The translations under genes and the position numbers were made by a program. This document shows positions 1 through 12,196 of a stretch of DNA of 64,000 nucleotides, piece by piece. Below the pieces are notes generated by a model. That model was given only the letters and a program-made list of their open reading frames with translations, was not told the origin of the DNA and did not search any database. The first letter of the stretch is position 1; the number at the start of each line of letters is the position of its first letter. The stretch is from Collybiopsis luxurians FD-317 M1. Its lineage: Eukaryota > Basidiomycota > Agaricomycetes > Agaricales > Omphalotaceae. Where the stretch lies: assembly GCA_000827265.1 (NCBI GenBank), contig KN834751.1, forward strand, positions 688,113 through 752,112. The letters run 5' to 3'.

Positions 1-804
1 AAATCCAAAAACCCTTTGTCCGAATTTCCGAAAAAAGTCACCGATCTCTATGACGCGATCTCAAGATACGTCTTTTCCTTCCCTTTTCAGGTACAATACC
101 CCTCCTCGGATATCAAGCTTCCATTGTAAAGAAATTCGTGCTCGAATCGAGGGTACACACATATCCGTACATCGTAATCTATGTATAGCTCTTGACGCTC
201 GTCGGTTTCCACCGTGCCCATAGCCACCCTGTGCACATTGCCCACAGAACCGCTTATCTTGTCCGGATGTCAGATTTTCCAACCTTGACTCACTTTGGCA
301 ACCGTCACCGCCGCAACCAACGTGCAGGTATACATGCGATATTATAACCGCTACAATGGCTACGCATGCTCGATATTCAGCCGAAAGGCTGTATTCAGGC
401 AGTCGACAAACACGCTTTCCTCGGGCCAAGATAACACGACAACAACTTTTTTTTCTTGATACACAGAGACCCAAATCAATCATAGATAGATGGCATCCAC
501 ATCCAGGTAGTAGATACGTGGCCAACCTCGCCTCCTCATCATCCAACCCTCTCACGCCTTGTACATCGTATCCAAATACGCTTCCGCCAGTTGAGTCACC
601 ATATGCGGCCCCACAGGACTCGAACTTCCCAGACCTAAACAAAGAGGCTCCAGCTCAGCAAAACCGCGGTCGTACACGTACAACATCAGAGGCAGGCAAA
701 ACACCATTCAAAATGGAAGAATCACGATGAAGATGATGACGGAAAATCAAAGCATCGAAAATCTACTTTATTTGACACCTCTCGCCAGCGCCGACCTAAA
801 CTAG
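1..804. other. Intergenic, no gene supported
   Basis: This stretch lies 3' of the DPL1 stop codon. The open frames here on both strands have no recognisable protein content and overlap one another. It may hold the end of a neighbouring transcript lying outside the window, but nothing in it supports a gene. Confidence 0.5.
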
Positions 805-3386
805 CTATCCCTCCCCTGGCCACGGACAGCAAAAACCTCCACAGGCACAAGCGCAACGAAAACTGTCTCCGGAAAGATAGGCCCGACAAGGAACACTCAC
901 CGTACACAGATACCATAGTTCCCTTTCCGCTAGGACTAATCTTGGCTTCCTTGATAGCATCTTTCAAGTCTTCAATAAACGTATCCACCATTGTGACCGT
1001 CAACCGCTGTTGTTCAGGATTGTTCCGCATTGTTGCGAAAAGATGCGACGAAATGCGAGGAAATAGGACCGCATATGCCCAGTGTCAAAATGAGGAATTC
1101 CGAAGGAGGACCGAAAATCCGATTGTCAAACGTGGGCGTTAAAGTCCGAGAAAGCCGAAAATAGAAATCCAGCGGTACAGTGTGGCAATAAGAACACAGA
1201 CAACCCAATTCAGCTCTCTTACAACAAGAGTCAAAGAAACACGCCAAAAACTAACCGTGCAAGCGATATGCAGCGCCGGAGGTCCACTGAGCCCATTCAA
1301 ATGCCACCCCTTTTTCGACATCATATCTCCCACCTCCCAAATATTTACCTTCGGGTGCTTGGATCCGAAAGCAACGACAGATGCTGGAGGTGAACCGAGA
1401 ATGTACAGCTCGGGTATACTGGACGAAATCCTGTCGGCGATATTTCGCGCACATGTCACAATTTCACGACATGAATCGAGGTAGCCTCTGCCGAAAGAGC
1501 GGTACCCGTAAGCGACACAAGCAAGATCCATGGGAGGCTGCGCTTACTTTTCGCCCATGAATTGCATCGCAGCCCATGTTCCAGCGATCAGAGCCCCAGG
1601 ACTTGAGGGTGCAAAAAAAGTAGGGTGTGGTGAGGGAGAGCACACAGAACACAATAAGCAATACAATAAGGGCCCAGAAAAATGGAAACTCACCGCGAAC
1701 CAGACAGACTAGGACTACCGTAAACTCCACCTATGGATACAGACTGCAATCAATATGACTCCAAAAGAAAAATTCGAGGGTGCAGACTCACCCGCCCAAT
1801 CAGGATATACATAGTACTGGAACCGTCGAAGCGCAGCATCTTTATACATCACAACTGAAGTGCCCTGAAAATCGCATAGATACATAAGAATGGAAGTCTA
1901 AGACAATTCTGGAAATCGAACGTTGGATAGGAAAAATTTACCTTGGGCGCAAATCCGTACTGCATTCAACAAAGCAATATAAGCATTTGAATGGGAGCGA
2001 TGCCAATACAATACCTTGTGTGTGTCACAACTGATACTGGTAACGCCTTTCACCCTAAAGTCGAACGGAGAAAGTTTGTATTTTCCATTGGAACCTTCCG
2101 CCAGACCAGCTTTTTCGAGGTAAGGAACAACAAAGCTACCGAGACAGCAATCCACATGTAAACCAATGTTGTGAGCCGAAGCTAGAGCTCCAAGGGCGAC
2201 AATATCGTCCTGGTTTCCATCTGGAAAGTTGATAGTAGATCCAACGAGCTGAAAGAGAGGTTATGCATCGAAATGACATCACAATAGGTATGCGCTTACC
2301 ATAATCGTATTTGCGTTGCTGCATCATTTCCTGTCAGATATCAAAGGACTTGTCGTCGCTCGAAGGACTTACATAGCGCGCCTCGTTCGTTTAATATCTG
2401 CTTTGCGCGTCACAGGATCAACCGGTATGGTGTGCACTTTAATCTTCAGATAGGCAGCACCCTTGTCAAAGGCAGCATGGGCAGACGAAGGGACAATCCT
2501 ATGTAAAGAAATAAGGACATTTCATTCAAAGATTTCAACAAGAAACACACTTACATTTCAGGCTCAGTTATGCCCTTGGTTTCCTTGGCCCAATCCCGGT
2601 ATGTCTTGACCGCCATAATAATTGATTCTGTCCCTCCAGAAGTCATCACGCCAGCTCCGTCAGGGTTATTGTACAATCGTAAGCACATCGCGACGATTTC
2701 AGCTTCCATCTTCCTAACGGCAGGAAATATCGCAGGATGCAGTGGATTGGAGACGCAGTAGCGCTGATAAGCGGCAACGATAACTTTCTCCATGTCATCT
2801 CCGCCATCTATAAGGCGCGCCTCACTCAGCATAAATGACAAAGGGATAATCCCGGGTTACACAAAACACACGTACGGTAAACAGCACCAGATACCTTTCC
2901 ACGTTTCCATTCTGACGTTCCAGATTGCTCGTCCATGGTGTCCATTTCAGCTAGGATCCATTCCAGGGATTGACCTTCCGCAGGCAAAGTAAGATGCCGC
3001 ACGACATCGGCACCCTGCGGAACCAAGGATTGTTCAATGCCAAGTCTTGCTTTATCCATTTCTGCCTTGACATACGCCCTTCTCGAAGGCATTCGGAGGA
3101 TAAGAAGGATTACGCGCTGGAGAAGGAGTAAAAAGTAAAAAGTGAGAATTCACACATCGCGGATGGAATCGGGAATACGATGATGTACTTGAACTATCCA
3201 TGCGTATATTTCCTTTACAGTAGTTACGGCTCCTCTGGCGCGTATATGACGGTGAGCCTTGATAGTTTGAGTGAACAACACGTAGATGAATAGCAAGGTT
3301 TTCAAGTTTTCATATAGTGAGCGTTGAGAGAATAGTGTTCTTGTGAGACCAATGGTATCAGAGACTTTCTTGACTGCCGACGACAT
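805..3386 (-). CDS. DPL1: Sphingosine-1-phosphate lyase (PLP-dependent, ER membrane)
   Basis: Cleaves phosphorylated long-chain bases to a fatty aldehyde and phosphoethanolamine, the last step of sphingolipid breakdown. The model starts [10 protein letters not shown], with a hydrophobic segment in the first 50 residues that fits the single ER anchor of the family. Later exons encode a conserved block around TSGGTESI (phosphate binding) and SISCDTHK, whose lysine codon (2015-2017) is the expected PLP Schiff-base residue, followed after an intron by [19 protein letters not shown] and [18 protein letters not shown]. The C-terminus [11 protein letters not shown] is joined across an intron (900 to 816) to a tiny last exon giving a final EG and a TAG at 805-807. 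There are many short introns. It is divergent from the prefoldin gene, with only 158 bp between start codons. Family identity is secure; individual exon edges are inferred from splice motifs. Confidence 0.95.
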
Positions 3387-3544
3387 CTTGCAGCGATGTA
3401 GGAGGTGGTAGTCAAGAATCAAGCCGCAAAAGTGGGCGAATGGTAGAAGCAAGGGAGCAATACGAGTATGGAATCATCCGCACGTGAAAAAATGTTTCTC
3501 CGGTTTAGCCGCCGGCTTTCAAATTCTCGCTCACACTCACCACA
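3387..3544. promoter_or_regulatory. Bidirectional promoter DPL1 / prefoldin 4
   Basis: Only 158 bp separate the start codons of the two divergent genes, so the upstream elements must be shared or interleaved. A palindromic CACGTG E-box lies at 3481-3486. A bHLH factor is the usual ligand of such a site, but whether it is used here is inference. Confidence 0.6.
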
Positions 3545-4146
3545 ATGCGGATGGTACGAACATCTACTCATCATCTATCTAGGATCTCTCTCACAACCTC
3601 CAGATAGAACAAGATCAGGAAAGCAACGAGACTGAAGTAACATGGGGTTTGTAGACACGGCCTGTCAACTTCACAGCAAATTAACGCCCTTCATTATCAG
3701 AGGACCAACAGAAAATCAACTTGTTCTCAAAGCTGAATACGCGAATGAAAGCGTTCGAGGCTAAATTGGAAGCAGTCAAAGTGAATTCCAAGATCTTTGT
3801 GCACCGTTTATGGACCCTGATTCTTATCATGATTGCAGCAAGAAAAGGAAGCACTGGACGATTTATCAACAGAACTGGAATTGGCAGACGAGGATGAACC
3901 TATTCTGTGAGTCCTTTTTTTTCTCTTATACGACTTAACTCATCAATACCCAGATATAAAATCGGAGAATCTTTCCTCCATATGCCTCTACCCCGTGCAT
4001 TGAAGAGATTAGAGAAAGATCAGGCTGATGTGGACGACAGACTCTCGAAACTATCAGAATCTTCCCAAGAGTGCGAGGACGAGATGAAAAAGCTCAAGGT
4101 CGCGCTGTACGCTAAATTTGGTAGCGCTATAAATCTCGACGAGTAA
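3545..4146 (+). CDS. PFD4: Prefoldin subunit 4
   Basis: Beta-type subunit of the hexameric prefoldin co-chaperone, which passes unfolded actin and tubulin to the CCT chaperonin in the cytosol. Five exons join to a protein of about 130 residues, the usual size: a three-residue first exon (MRM), then IEQDQESNETEVTWEDQQ, then INLFSKLNTRMKAFEAKL (first helix), a central YKIGESFLHMPLPRA hairpin region, and a second coiled-coil helix ending GSAINLDE. The IGESF and W-EDQQKIN-FS signatures are diagnostic for subunit 4. Splice sites are GT-AG throughout. It converges on CCP1, with 191 bp between stop codons. The yeast name is GIM3. Confidence 0.93.
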
Positions 4147-4337
4147 CACAAATATTCCATTAAATAATAATTAGCAAGATCAGCGAATACAAAGCAAATT
4201 AAATTTAAAGCACTACGCATGAACTAGATCTAGTGGAATCTCTACGGGTCTCTAGAGTCTACGCAGAACCCTCTACAATAAGCAGACCATCTAAGAGCAT
4301 CTCATCTAACACATCTAGTCCCGAAACCCAGACCCAT

Positions 4338-5952
4338 CTATTTTTCGTCAGCGTTCTTCATGATCCATGGCTCAGAAGTAACGAATTGCTCAGTTGGAAC
4401 TCCAAGTTCGAATAACTTGGCAACGGCAGCAGAGAAACTGTGAAGGTCAGTAAGCAAAGGTTGTGCAAAGGATAGCACCGACTTACTCTTTGAAGAATAG
4501 TTCGTTGTCCTCGGCGTAGGCCTTGGCATGCTTTTTGAATGATTTGTCCTGAACAAGAACGTAGTCCGTACTGGTAACAACGCGTCTGTAAGCTACCTTC
4601 ATTCAACCAAAAGCGACTTACGGCAACATCATCAAGGATTTTGTGGATTTGTCCTCAAGCTGCTTGGGTCCGTTCCAGTTCTTCCAGGTCCATCTACACG
4701 AAAATTAGTCCATCAGTAAACCGAGATTGAATTGTCTCTTCATACTTTTCATCAAACAAGAGTTTGAAAAAGTCGTTGGTCAGAGTGGTGGGAGAGAAGG
4801 TCCAGGGTCCGTCGAAGCCAGAGCTAAAACCTAATTAGCACTCCTATAATCGCCATTCAGAACACAAGAAATTCTTACCGGTTACTGTGGCAGCGACCAA
4901 CAGCATGTCCACCGGATAGAGCAACAATTTCCTGATCATTGAATCTAGAAGGAAAAAAGCATTAGCAAGGTAATGCTTATATGAAAGACGCGCAATATAC
5001 CCCATACGACCAAAGATCTACTCCGCAGATCAGCAAACTAAAACTGTCGAAGTTTGATAGAAGACTTACCCTTCGAAGATGGTCAGATCCCTGTGTGGCA
5101 TCGGGAAGTCGTCCGTCAGGAGTAGCCTGAGTCGCAACGCCGTCAATGCGTCCTGGGCGCCACGGGACCTTGGGACCAGCCATTTCCTGCACGGCAGCCA
5201 CACCCCCTAGGGTCCACAGATCACCGTAACTGATCCAAGGGAATTCCTGCTTGATCTTTTCCATCAAGTCTCGAGCGACATTCAAACCAGCGTTGGCACC
5301 GTGTCCGGATTCCGGAGCGAAACGCATCGTAGCGTAGTTGCTACAAGTATAGAATGAATAGATGATAAGGAATGAATTGATTGCTCGACGTGAAAGTTGC
5401 CGTACCTTCCACCGGTCTTGGTATCCTTATCGTAGGTACCCGAAGAGTGCCATGCAAGGCGCAATATGACGGGCGCATAGGAACCGTCTACCAGAAGGAT
5501 AAGAATAGAAACAACGGTACGTAAAATCCACGAGCTTACCGTCGTATTCTCCAGCATCATCAAGCATTTCCGCAATCCTGTTATAGACCTAGAATTATTG
5601 GACATCACTCTAAATCCCCCAGTCGATCAGCACAAACACACACCTTTTGGTAGTCCTCCTTTGTAGGCACAAAGTTGGCTTTGACCTTGGCTGCCTGGAT
5701 ACCCGACTTTGCCGCAGTGTTTCCAGAGTCACTGAAGGCAAAGTACGCGATACCCGCAGCGGCAACTACAGCACCTATACCAATATACAGCATAGTATTA
5801 CTCTTCGGTGGTGCCGATGCCGGTGCTTCCTCTGGAGGCGGGGTCGAAAATCTCCTCGAAGAGATTCTAATCTGACTCGCGAGCTGGGCACGAGGAAGAG
5901 ACCTGGCGAACGCAGCTCTGCGTATAGGTGCCCGGAGTAATGAGAAAGACAT
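4338..5952 (-). CDS. CCP1: Cytochrome c peroxidase, mitochondrial
   Basis: Haem peroxidase of the mitochondrial intermembrane space that reduces H2O2 with electrons from cytochrome c. The N-terminus is an Arg/Ala/Ser-rich presequence ([18 protein letters not shown]) followed by a hydrophobic segment near residues 54-72, the bipartite sorting signal expected for this location. The distal-site motif [12 protein letters not shown] supplies the catalytic Arg, Trp and His. The haem-ligand motif [12 protein letters not shown] has its proximal His codon at 4905-4907. Further conserved blocks are [24 protein letters not shown] sequence and [13 protein letters not shown]. Several introns are spliced out. 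The upstream DNA carries a CCAAT box and an ACGCGT within a segment duplicated near 7.9 kb. Confidence 0.95.
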
Positions 5953-6657
5953 GGTGGATGGTGGTGGTTCAAGTTCAACGTTGAATACAGCCTCTCTTTC
6001 TTTTTTTTTCTATGCCCTTCGACGGACTCTTAGCAAGCAGGCGTGACTTTACTCTGATCTGGGGTGTGATTTCGGCTCCGATCAAATCCGCTTGTCGGTA
6101 TTCATTTTCCGATCAACCAATGAGATTTCAGGTATTTCTCTAGCCTTTGGACGCGTCTGGTATCGTCTCGTCGCGTCCAGATGCACTATCCAAAATTTTG
6201 CAGAGTCGGTCGCATATACATCAAGTTAATTCAAAGAACGCGACAGCTTCTTTCCATTCAGTCACCCCATTCCCATGATCGCTTGTTCTATGCATTGAAA
6301 GCACATCCTCACACAGTAGTCAGCAGTTGGTCGCCTGATTTTACTAAATTGGTAACATGCCCAAAATTCGCCAGGCAAAATTATGCCTTTTGATTTGATT
6401 TTGTGATACAGGCTATGTCAGACCTTGAAGCCTAGGGCCATCTGAGCAGCCCAAACTACGAGCATTCCGAGTGGAATTGGCTCAGATGTGTCAGGCTTTG
6501 TGTGCAGGCTTCGTACAGGTAATCTGAGCCTTCTACAATGAAATTTCAAGCGGAGATAGCTATGCCATTAACGTTTTACCAAAGGGAAGTCCGAACTTGG
6601 TAACATTGAACGGAGAGTACGGTGTAGAAGAGAAGAGATCCACGTGAATTCATCAAG
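5953..6657. promoter_or_regulatory. CCP1 upstream region with repeat copy A
   Basis: Between CCP1 and the uncharacterised gene at 6658. It holds repeat copy A (about 6101-6411). Within it are an inverted-orientation CCAAT-type site near 6115-6121 and an ACGCGT box at 6151-6156. No coding sequence is supported here. Confidence 0.5.
6101..6411. repeat. Diverged direct repeat, copy A
   Basis: Shares with 7911-8135, in the same order and orientation, the blocks GATCAACCAATG, TTGGACGCGTCTGG, CTATCCAAAATTTTGCAGA, CATTCAGTCACC, TCCCATGATC and GATTTTGTG. Copy A is about 80 bp longer because of extra sequence in its right half. It lies about 150 bp upstream of the CCP1 start codon. Confidence 0.8.
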
Positions 6658-7819
6658 TTATCTAAATAAAAAAATAATAAGTGATCAACGTAGCCATTAT
6701 GAGCACACTTATCAAGCTTGTCGAGATAATCTTCTACTTCAAGCTCCCGGCGCCGATCCAGGGAACGCGCGATCTCATCTTTTTCGTGCCCAACAACAAT
6801 AGTAGGCTCAGGCATGAGTACAAACATAGGGAATGGCAGACAGGCGTTTTAAGCTTCCTATTCAAACGAACATCTCACTCGCGCAGAGCAAGTCCACAAG
6901 TCCATCTCGATCAACTTCCAAAGTGTCAGAATCATCATCCACTGTCACTTTAAACAGTTTATCTGCCAAGTCTATGGAAACAACTCTCCACATCAAAGGA
7001 CTATCACCATCTGCTTGCTGATGTTCGAGCTCTACGAGTTTGAACCTTTTCTCCCCCAATGCCATGACATCAGAAACAATCGCCAGAGCTTTTTCACTTG
7101 ATACACGAATGAGCAACTGCTGGTTGCCACTCGCAGACAGTGGTCCTGGTCGTTGCTCTTGCAAAGTAGAGAAAGCTTCAAGACCACCGGAGGACCCCAA
7201 GCTACCAAAGGCCTGCTGTAACATCTGCCTTTCCCTAACGATTGCATGCATTTCTTCAACCTCGTCTGATATAATGAGCTAGAGTGATTGCGACTTACAG
7301 ATCGGTGAAACGCTTTTTGAACACGTTAAACGCCCCACGGATAGAGTTAATAGGTTCTACGAAGTAGATTTGAATTAAAACACTGGCGGTCATAGCATAG
7401 CTTGAACGCCAGTAGGCACTTCACAAAGACTACGTGAGAACCGAATGCGAAGAGTTGCAAGGGCCGACTTACTTCTCCACGGTTCCGTCTGCGTCAGATG
7501 ACAAAAACTCGCGATAGGAAGATAGGGCAGCTTTCAACTCATCGAGGCGTAGGTCGTTGTTACGCGTAGAGCCAAACATGTACACGGTGTGCCCTTTTGC
7601 GCCCTTCGTTGGTATCCTTTCCGGTGGATTAGTGAGGGGGTCGAAGACAGTGCGAAGGAGCTCCAGAGTTCGACCCATATTCGACTGCAGGGTTTGAGTT
7701 GCTTGGGCCTGGACGCGAGAGTAGAATACTTGCGTTTGGGCAAGTTCCTCGATGGTTTGGCCCGATGGCTGGACTATTTTCTGAAGCAGGCGGTTTTCTG
7801 AAGAAGAGTATGTCGCCAT
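6658..7819 (-). CDS. Uncharacterised protein
   Basis: Not recognised. The ATG at 7819 opens MATYSSSENRLLQKIVQPSG. Exon 1 (about 115 residues) is followed by a short exon reading INSIRGAFNVFKKRFTDL, then a long exon with VEEMHAIVRERQMLQQAFG and a mixed alpha/beta-looking region ending GLVDLLCA. A last exon contains EKDEIARSLDRRRELEVED, predicted helical and highly charged. The two 3' introns are uncertain; the likely stop is the TAA at 6658-6660. There is no signal peptide or membrane segment. Helix-rich ends suggest a structural or complex subunit, but that is inference. Its promoter is repeat copy B. Confidence 0.6.
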
Positions 7820-7910
7820 GATCAAAGATTCGAGAGTAGGATACGACTCGCAGCGTTGATCAATTGGAAATCATGTCCCACGGAACGCTTCTAACTCAAA
7901 ACATTTAAAC

Positions 7911-8135
7911 TCATTTCTCGATCAACCAATGGGATTTCAGAAAATTCTGTAACGTCTTGGACGCGTCTGGCATCGAGACGCGCTATCCAAAATTTTGCAG
8001 AATTCGTCGTGTATGCATCCACTTAATCAAAAGGACGCGATTTTCATTCAGTCACCTTTTTCCCATGATCACTTGTTCTGAATCACTACCGTGACATAGG
8101 CGAATTATACTTTTTAATTAGATTTTGTGGTACAG
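7911..8135. repeat. Diverged direct repeat, copy B
   Basis: Partner of the segment at 6101-6411. It begins about 90 bp upstream of the start codon of the gene at 6658-7819. It keeps the CCAAT-type site and the ACGCGT box (7961-7966). Spacing to the start codon and orientation match those of copy A upstream of CCP1. The rest of 7820-8257 shows no gene. Confidence 0.8.
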
Positions 8136-8257
8136 AGAGCAACGACCGCGAACACAAGCTATAGATGGAAGATGCAATGACTCGAGAAAGAATATTGCAA
8201 AATTATAACCGGTTAAAAAAAAATGCTGCGAAACCCAGAAAAGTCCTATTCTGTGCT

Positions 8258-9655
8258 CTACTTGACCTCTATAACCTCAATCTGGTCTTCGCTCGGCTGG
8301 CGCTTTCTCTTGAACGGGGTTAGATCCGCGCGGGAGCGATGACTTTGTGGGACGGGCGTCGGTGAAAAAAGGGAAGAATCATCGACGCCGCAATATCGAT
8401 TGGGGGTAGGTGTCATCAAGTGATCCTCCTCAAAATCATCGTCTACGCTGGCTATCTTTGCAGGAGCACCCGGCCACGGGCCGCCAAATGCCTGGAACTT
8501 TGGGGCATTACTTTTCTTGGGCGGACTAAATCTAACGGCTCCCACCAAATCGCTCTCCAGAATCTCATCCTCTTCAGAAATAATCGTACAGCTCTCGACA
8601 ACAGATTCAGCCATTTTGGGAATTGCACGAGACCCTCGAACACGCTCTCGACCACGCATAACCTCAGTCGCAACCGCTGGGGAAACGCCGAATGTAATGT
8701 CTGTCTGAGCATAGGTTCGGGTCATACTTCGACTTCGTCCGGAACTAATTTGGCGTTCCATAGGTGCTCCACCGGCGTAAGCAGGAGCTGGGACAGCAGG
8801 AACCTCTACTGCGTCACAAGAGAACGGCTGGTCTTTGACAGTCACAAGCGTGCTGGATTCTGCATCAAATAAACCTTTGACAGGAGAACGTGAGCGATGT
8901 CTGCCGCTAGAAATTGAACGACGGCATCGCTGTTTCGTAGGAGGTCGGTCGCGAGCGGGTCGAGGAGGTTTTATCGTGTCAAAAGCAGATTTGACCGGCG
9001 ATATCACGGCACGAATAGTTTTCTCGTCAAAGCTCGGAGCCAAGTCCACGTTGCTTAAAACAGCGAGCGCTTCAGATCCCCGTGAGTTCTTTGGGAGTTC
9101 AGCTGGGAAATATGATGAAGAGGAAGGCGAAGATGCCATTGAGGGAGAAGAGGGATAGAATAGACTTTGAGCGCGAGCACGACGGGGAGCATTTTCTTGT
9201 TGATTTAGAAATTGAGGAAGCAGATTAGCAGAAGAGTCCGGCCGAGAACTGGCGCGATTCCGCAGTGCTGACCCGGTCCATTTCAGACCATCCAGGTCGC
9301 TGAATTCAAACTAGAAGATTGATGCGTTAGCCAGGGTTCTCTTGAGCCAAGGACAGATAGCGAAGTTGGTCTCGGCCGAACGAGGGTTTCAACTGTCTGT
9401 TGGAGATAATGACATACTTTAACTGAACTGAAAGACTGCAAAAGTGTATGGCGTTGTTCCTACATGGCGATAATGTGAAATGAGTGGGGAAAATCGGATA
9501 ATCTGGCGAGCGAGACTTACTTCGGTCAGTTTCAGTGCTTCTGCCTCCTCCAGCTTCTGTTCTTTCTCGATTTGCATAAGCTTAGCTTTGCGCTGAGCAG
9601 CTCGCGAGCTACTGGCTTGAGCGATATCTTGGGCAGAGATCGAGGCGGTTGGCAT
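8258..9655 (-). CDS. Uncharacterised disordered Ser/Arg-rich protein
   Basis: Three exons join in frame. The first, from the ATG at 9655 (MPTASISAQDIAQASSS), carries a charged helix (KLMQIEKEQKLEEAEALKL). The second, about 9420-9463, reads EQRHTLLQSFSSVK. The third starts FEFSDLDGLKWTGSALRN and runs to the stop, giving roughly 400 residues. Most of the protein is low complexity with RS-type dipeptides (RRSISSGRHRSRSPVK), acidic patches and TP/SP sites (TPTPNRY, FSPTPVPQS) that could be phosphorylated. It ends EDQIEVIEVK. There are no enzymatic motifs or membrane segments. An ACGCGT box lies about 200 bp upstream (9856-9861). A nuclear role is possible from the composition but is only a guess. 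Confidence 0.7.
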
Positions 9656-10475
9656 GAATGTAAGGATGGGGTTGGAAAGAATTTGTGAGCGTAGGATGTA
9701 CTGGGAATCGAAAGAGAGATAATCTCTGTTTTGGCCTTTTATATAGAATGTGAATAGCGATGTTGGGAGAAGACAATAGAGAATGGCGGAGTGAAATATC
9801 CAAAGGGATGTATCAACTGTGAGAAAACTGATGATGCGATCATTTCTGAAACGCGACGCGTCTCGTTGCAAACTGCAAAAACTTGAAATTCCCGATTTAC
9901 GGGAAAAATCGACTCCATACTCGTCTTCAGAGGCTCTGCTCTTTCAAATTTTTCCTACTCAGAGTTCATTCCAACAATCATTTTTTGCTTGGCCACAGGC
10001 ATAAGTATCTCATTTTCCTGGGACCCTGGCATTATTCCTAATTGTGTGATTATCGTTTGTACTCCAAATTCGAACCCATCATGACGTCTATTCTTTGTTA
10101 TACACACGTCCAAGTACCTACTGTACAGCTTTGAAAAATTTTAGGCCAAGTGCATCCGTTTTGGAACCACTCTCTTCCTCCGCGTCCGATCGCCACGTCT
10201 TCCGCTTCTTTCAGAGGTGCACAAGGTTCTGCATCGAGGTCCTCGCTGTCGTCACAGTACTGAAAAATTGAACTACGCTCAAAACGGAGGTCCTTTGTAA
10301 CGCGATTCCTGAGGATCCGTCTCTCATCGGAGGGGATTTAATCGTTCTGTAGCTGATGCTGACATTGAATTTTGCAGGCCCTCCCTAAGGTTGCATCCTA
10401 TCGCTAAAAGATACATCCACAGAAGATAATTTTACTAGCAAACCACCACTCCCAGTACCCCCGCCGATTCCTCTT
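9656..10475. other. Intergenic, no gene supported
   Basis: Contains the upstream region of the disordered-protein gene, including ACGCGT at 9856-9861, and then about 450 bp beyond the 3' end of the polysaccharide lyase gene. No coding sequence, RNA gene or repeat is evident. Confidence 0.5.
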
Positions 10476-11614
10476 TTAAAGGGTTCCATACCCATTATTC
10501 GATAGACCAGTACTAGCCTGGTTAGTAATGATTGCTCCCTGTGTACCAAGCGACTGGACGGTCGAAACTACGAAGGCGTCCACTTGATCGCGAGGTGAAG
10601 CACCGGCAGAGGCAATTACGCTTGTGTAAGCCGCCGCAGCTGAAAGAGTAGCCAGACCGAGCGAGGTAGGATTCCATGGCGATGACAAGACTTGCGCACT
10701 ACCAATCGTGTTAGCGGCTGCACCATTCAGCACACCGTCCTTGTTACTGTCCAGAAGATTGCCACTGGCGAAGGCCTGTTGGTTAGAGTCAATCTGGAAG
10801 TAGTCGTCCCCGGCGCTGGTCGTGCTAGGACCAGCAATGAAGTAATTGTTGATAATGTCATGAGAGAAATCGCCTCCAGTGTTGGCAACAGTGTAAGCAG
10901 CTTGATAGTTATAGACGACCTTGGACGTGTCAGACGTGGGCCAAAACCAAAATATAAGACTTGACTTACATTATTAATATACTGGGTGTTCGCCTTGGTC
11001 AATGGCTGACGGTTGTGCGCACTGACCCAGAGGTTGCGGTACCAAGTAGCCGGTCCCGTTTCCAGATGAGCTCCAAATTGTTGACCAATGGGCAAAGCAA
11101 TAATGGAATTCGATACAGTAACGTTCACTGCGCCGACAGCGTCAACAGAGTCGAAGACGCCGTATTCGACCGAGCAGTGGTCTAGGATGACATTGCTAGC
11201 GTCCCCCATGTTGAAAGCACTCTTGCCCGTATCCGTGTCTAGGTTTCCCTGACGCATTCGGAAGTTTCGGATGATAATGTTGGTCTTTGAACTGGCAGAG
11301 ACTTCTCTTCCCATGACTCCTATCCCGGGAGAAGGCGCAGTCTGGCCATTAATGGTAATGGAGCTGGAGAGCGACACTGGGGACTCGAGCACGATATATC
11401 CACTGACAGCAAACGTGATATTTCTCCCGGACACGCTAACGGCGTCACGGAACGTGCCTGTGCCAGAATCAGCTAGGGAGGTCACGACGAAAGGCGTAGT
11501 TCCTCCAGTCGCAACAGAACCGAACCCAACGGCGCCCGGGAAGGCCAAGGCCGAAACCAGGGGAAGACTTAGAGCTAGCAAAAAGGATATGAAGATGTGC
11601 TTAGGTTGTGTCAT
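10476..11614 (-). CDS. Secreted pectate lyase-like protein (polysaccharide lyase family 1)
   Basis: Predicted extracellular enzyme that cuts pectate by beta-elimination. Two exons, with a 50-nt intron at 10920-10969, give 362 residues. A signal peptide (MTQPKHIFISFLLALSLPLV, cleavage near SALAFPGAVG) is followed directly by the family start AFPGAVGFGSVATGG, then TGTFRDAVSVSGRNITFAVSG. The parallel beta-helix repeats follow, with ITINGQTAPSPGIGVMG and NIIIRNFRMRQG. The stretch NVILDHCSVEYG corresponds to the Ca-binding region and WYRNLWVSAHNRQP to the region bearing the catalytic Arg. The C-terminus is Ser/Ala-rich. It fits plant cell-wall decay. The fold is secure, exact substrate less so. 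Confidence 0.88.
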
Positions 11615-12196
11615 GTCAATTTACCGGCAATGCTTTCCATAGGACCCTCCTTATAAACCTGCGCTGAAGAATTTTACGGACGCGCGAATTCCGGTGTAAT
11701 AATGCATATCATTTGACTCTGAGCATCTGAAAAACGGTGGGCACAGAATGACTTTCTTCAGCTTGGAGATTATGATTGTTTCAAGAACGCGTTGAAGGTC
11801 ACAGATGTAGAGTCTATTTTATTCCCCCGAGGTTCTTGCAATGAACAGCGATGACAGGCAGGCATTCAATACTTGAGTTGGGCCCCAAGGAAACTTGATC
11901 ATCTTGTTCGAATTTCCCATGTTATATGTCCGAGCTTTATGCTACGGGCTTGCTACGGGCCGACGGCGGGTCGACATTGCGAAAGTTTTGGGAGGGTAGA
12001 GGTCATGTTATCCTCTAATTGCCAGATTGCCTTGAATTATTGGATATACAGAAAGATTTCCTGTGGTTGAGTGGGATTTTACCCGAGCTCATGAGATCTA
12101 AAAAGAAGAAATTTTCTAATTTTAGCGCCCGGATAGACTTGGAGAATAAACGCTTTGAGCGCTAAATGCACCGCGCTCCCTTTGCTTTTCACTCCG
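11615..12196. other. Divergent intergenic region
   Basis: Separates the polysaccharide lyase and the GGGF-repeat gene, which diverge. There is one ACGCGT at 11787-11792. No coding sequence is evident. Confidence 0.45.

Noticed and set aside
356..730. 124-codon + strand frame in the first 800 bp
   Set aside because: Composition is not protein-like and an antisense frame of similar length overlaps it; probably 3' flanking sequence of DPL1.
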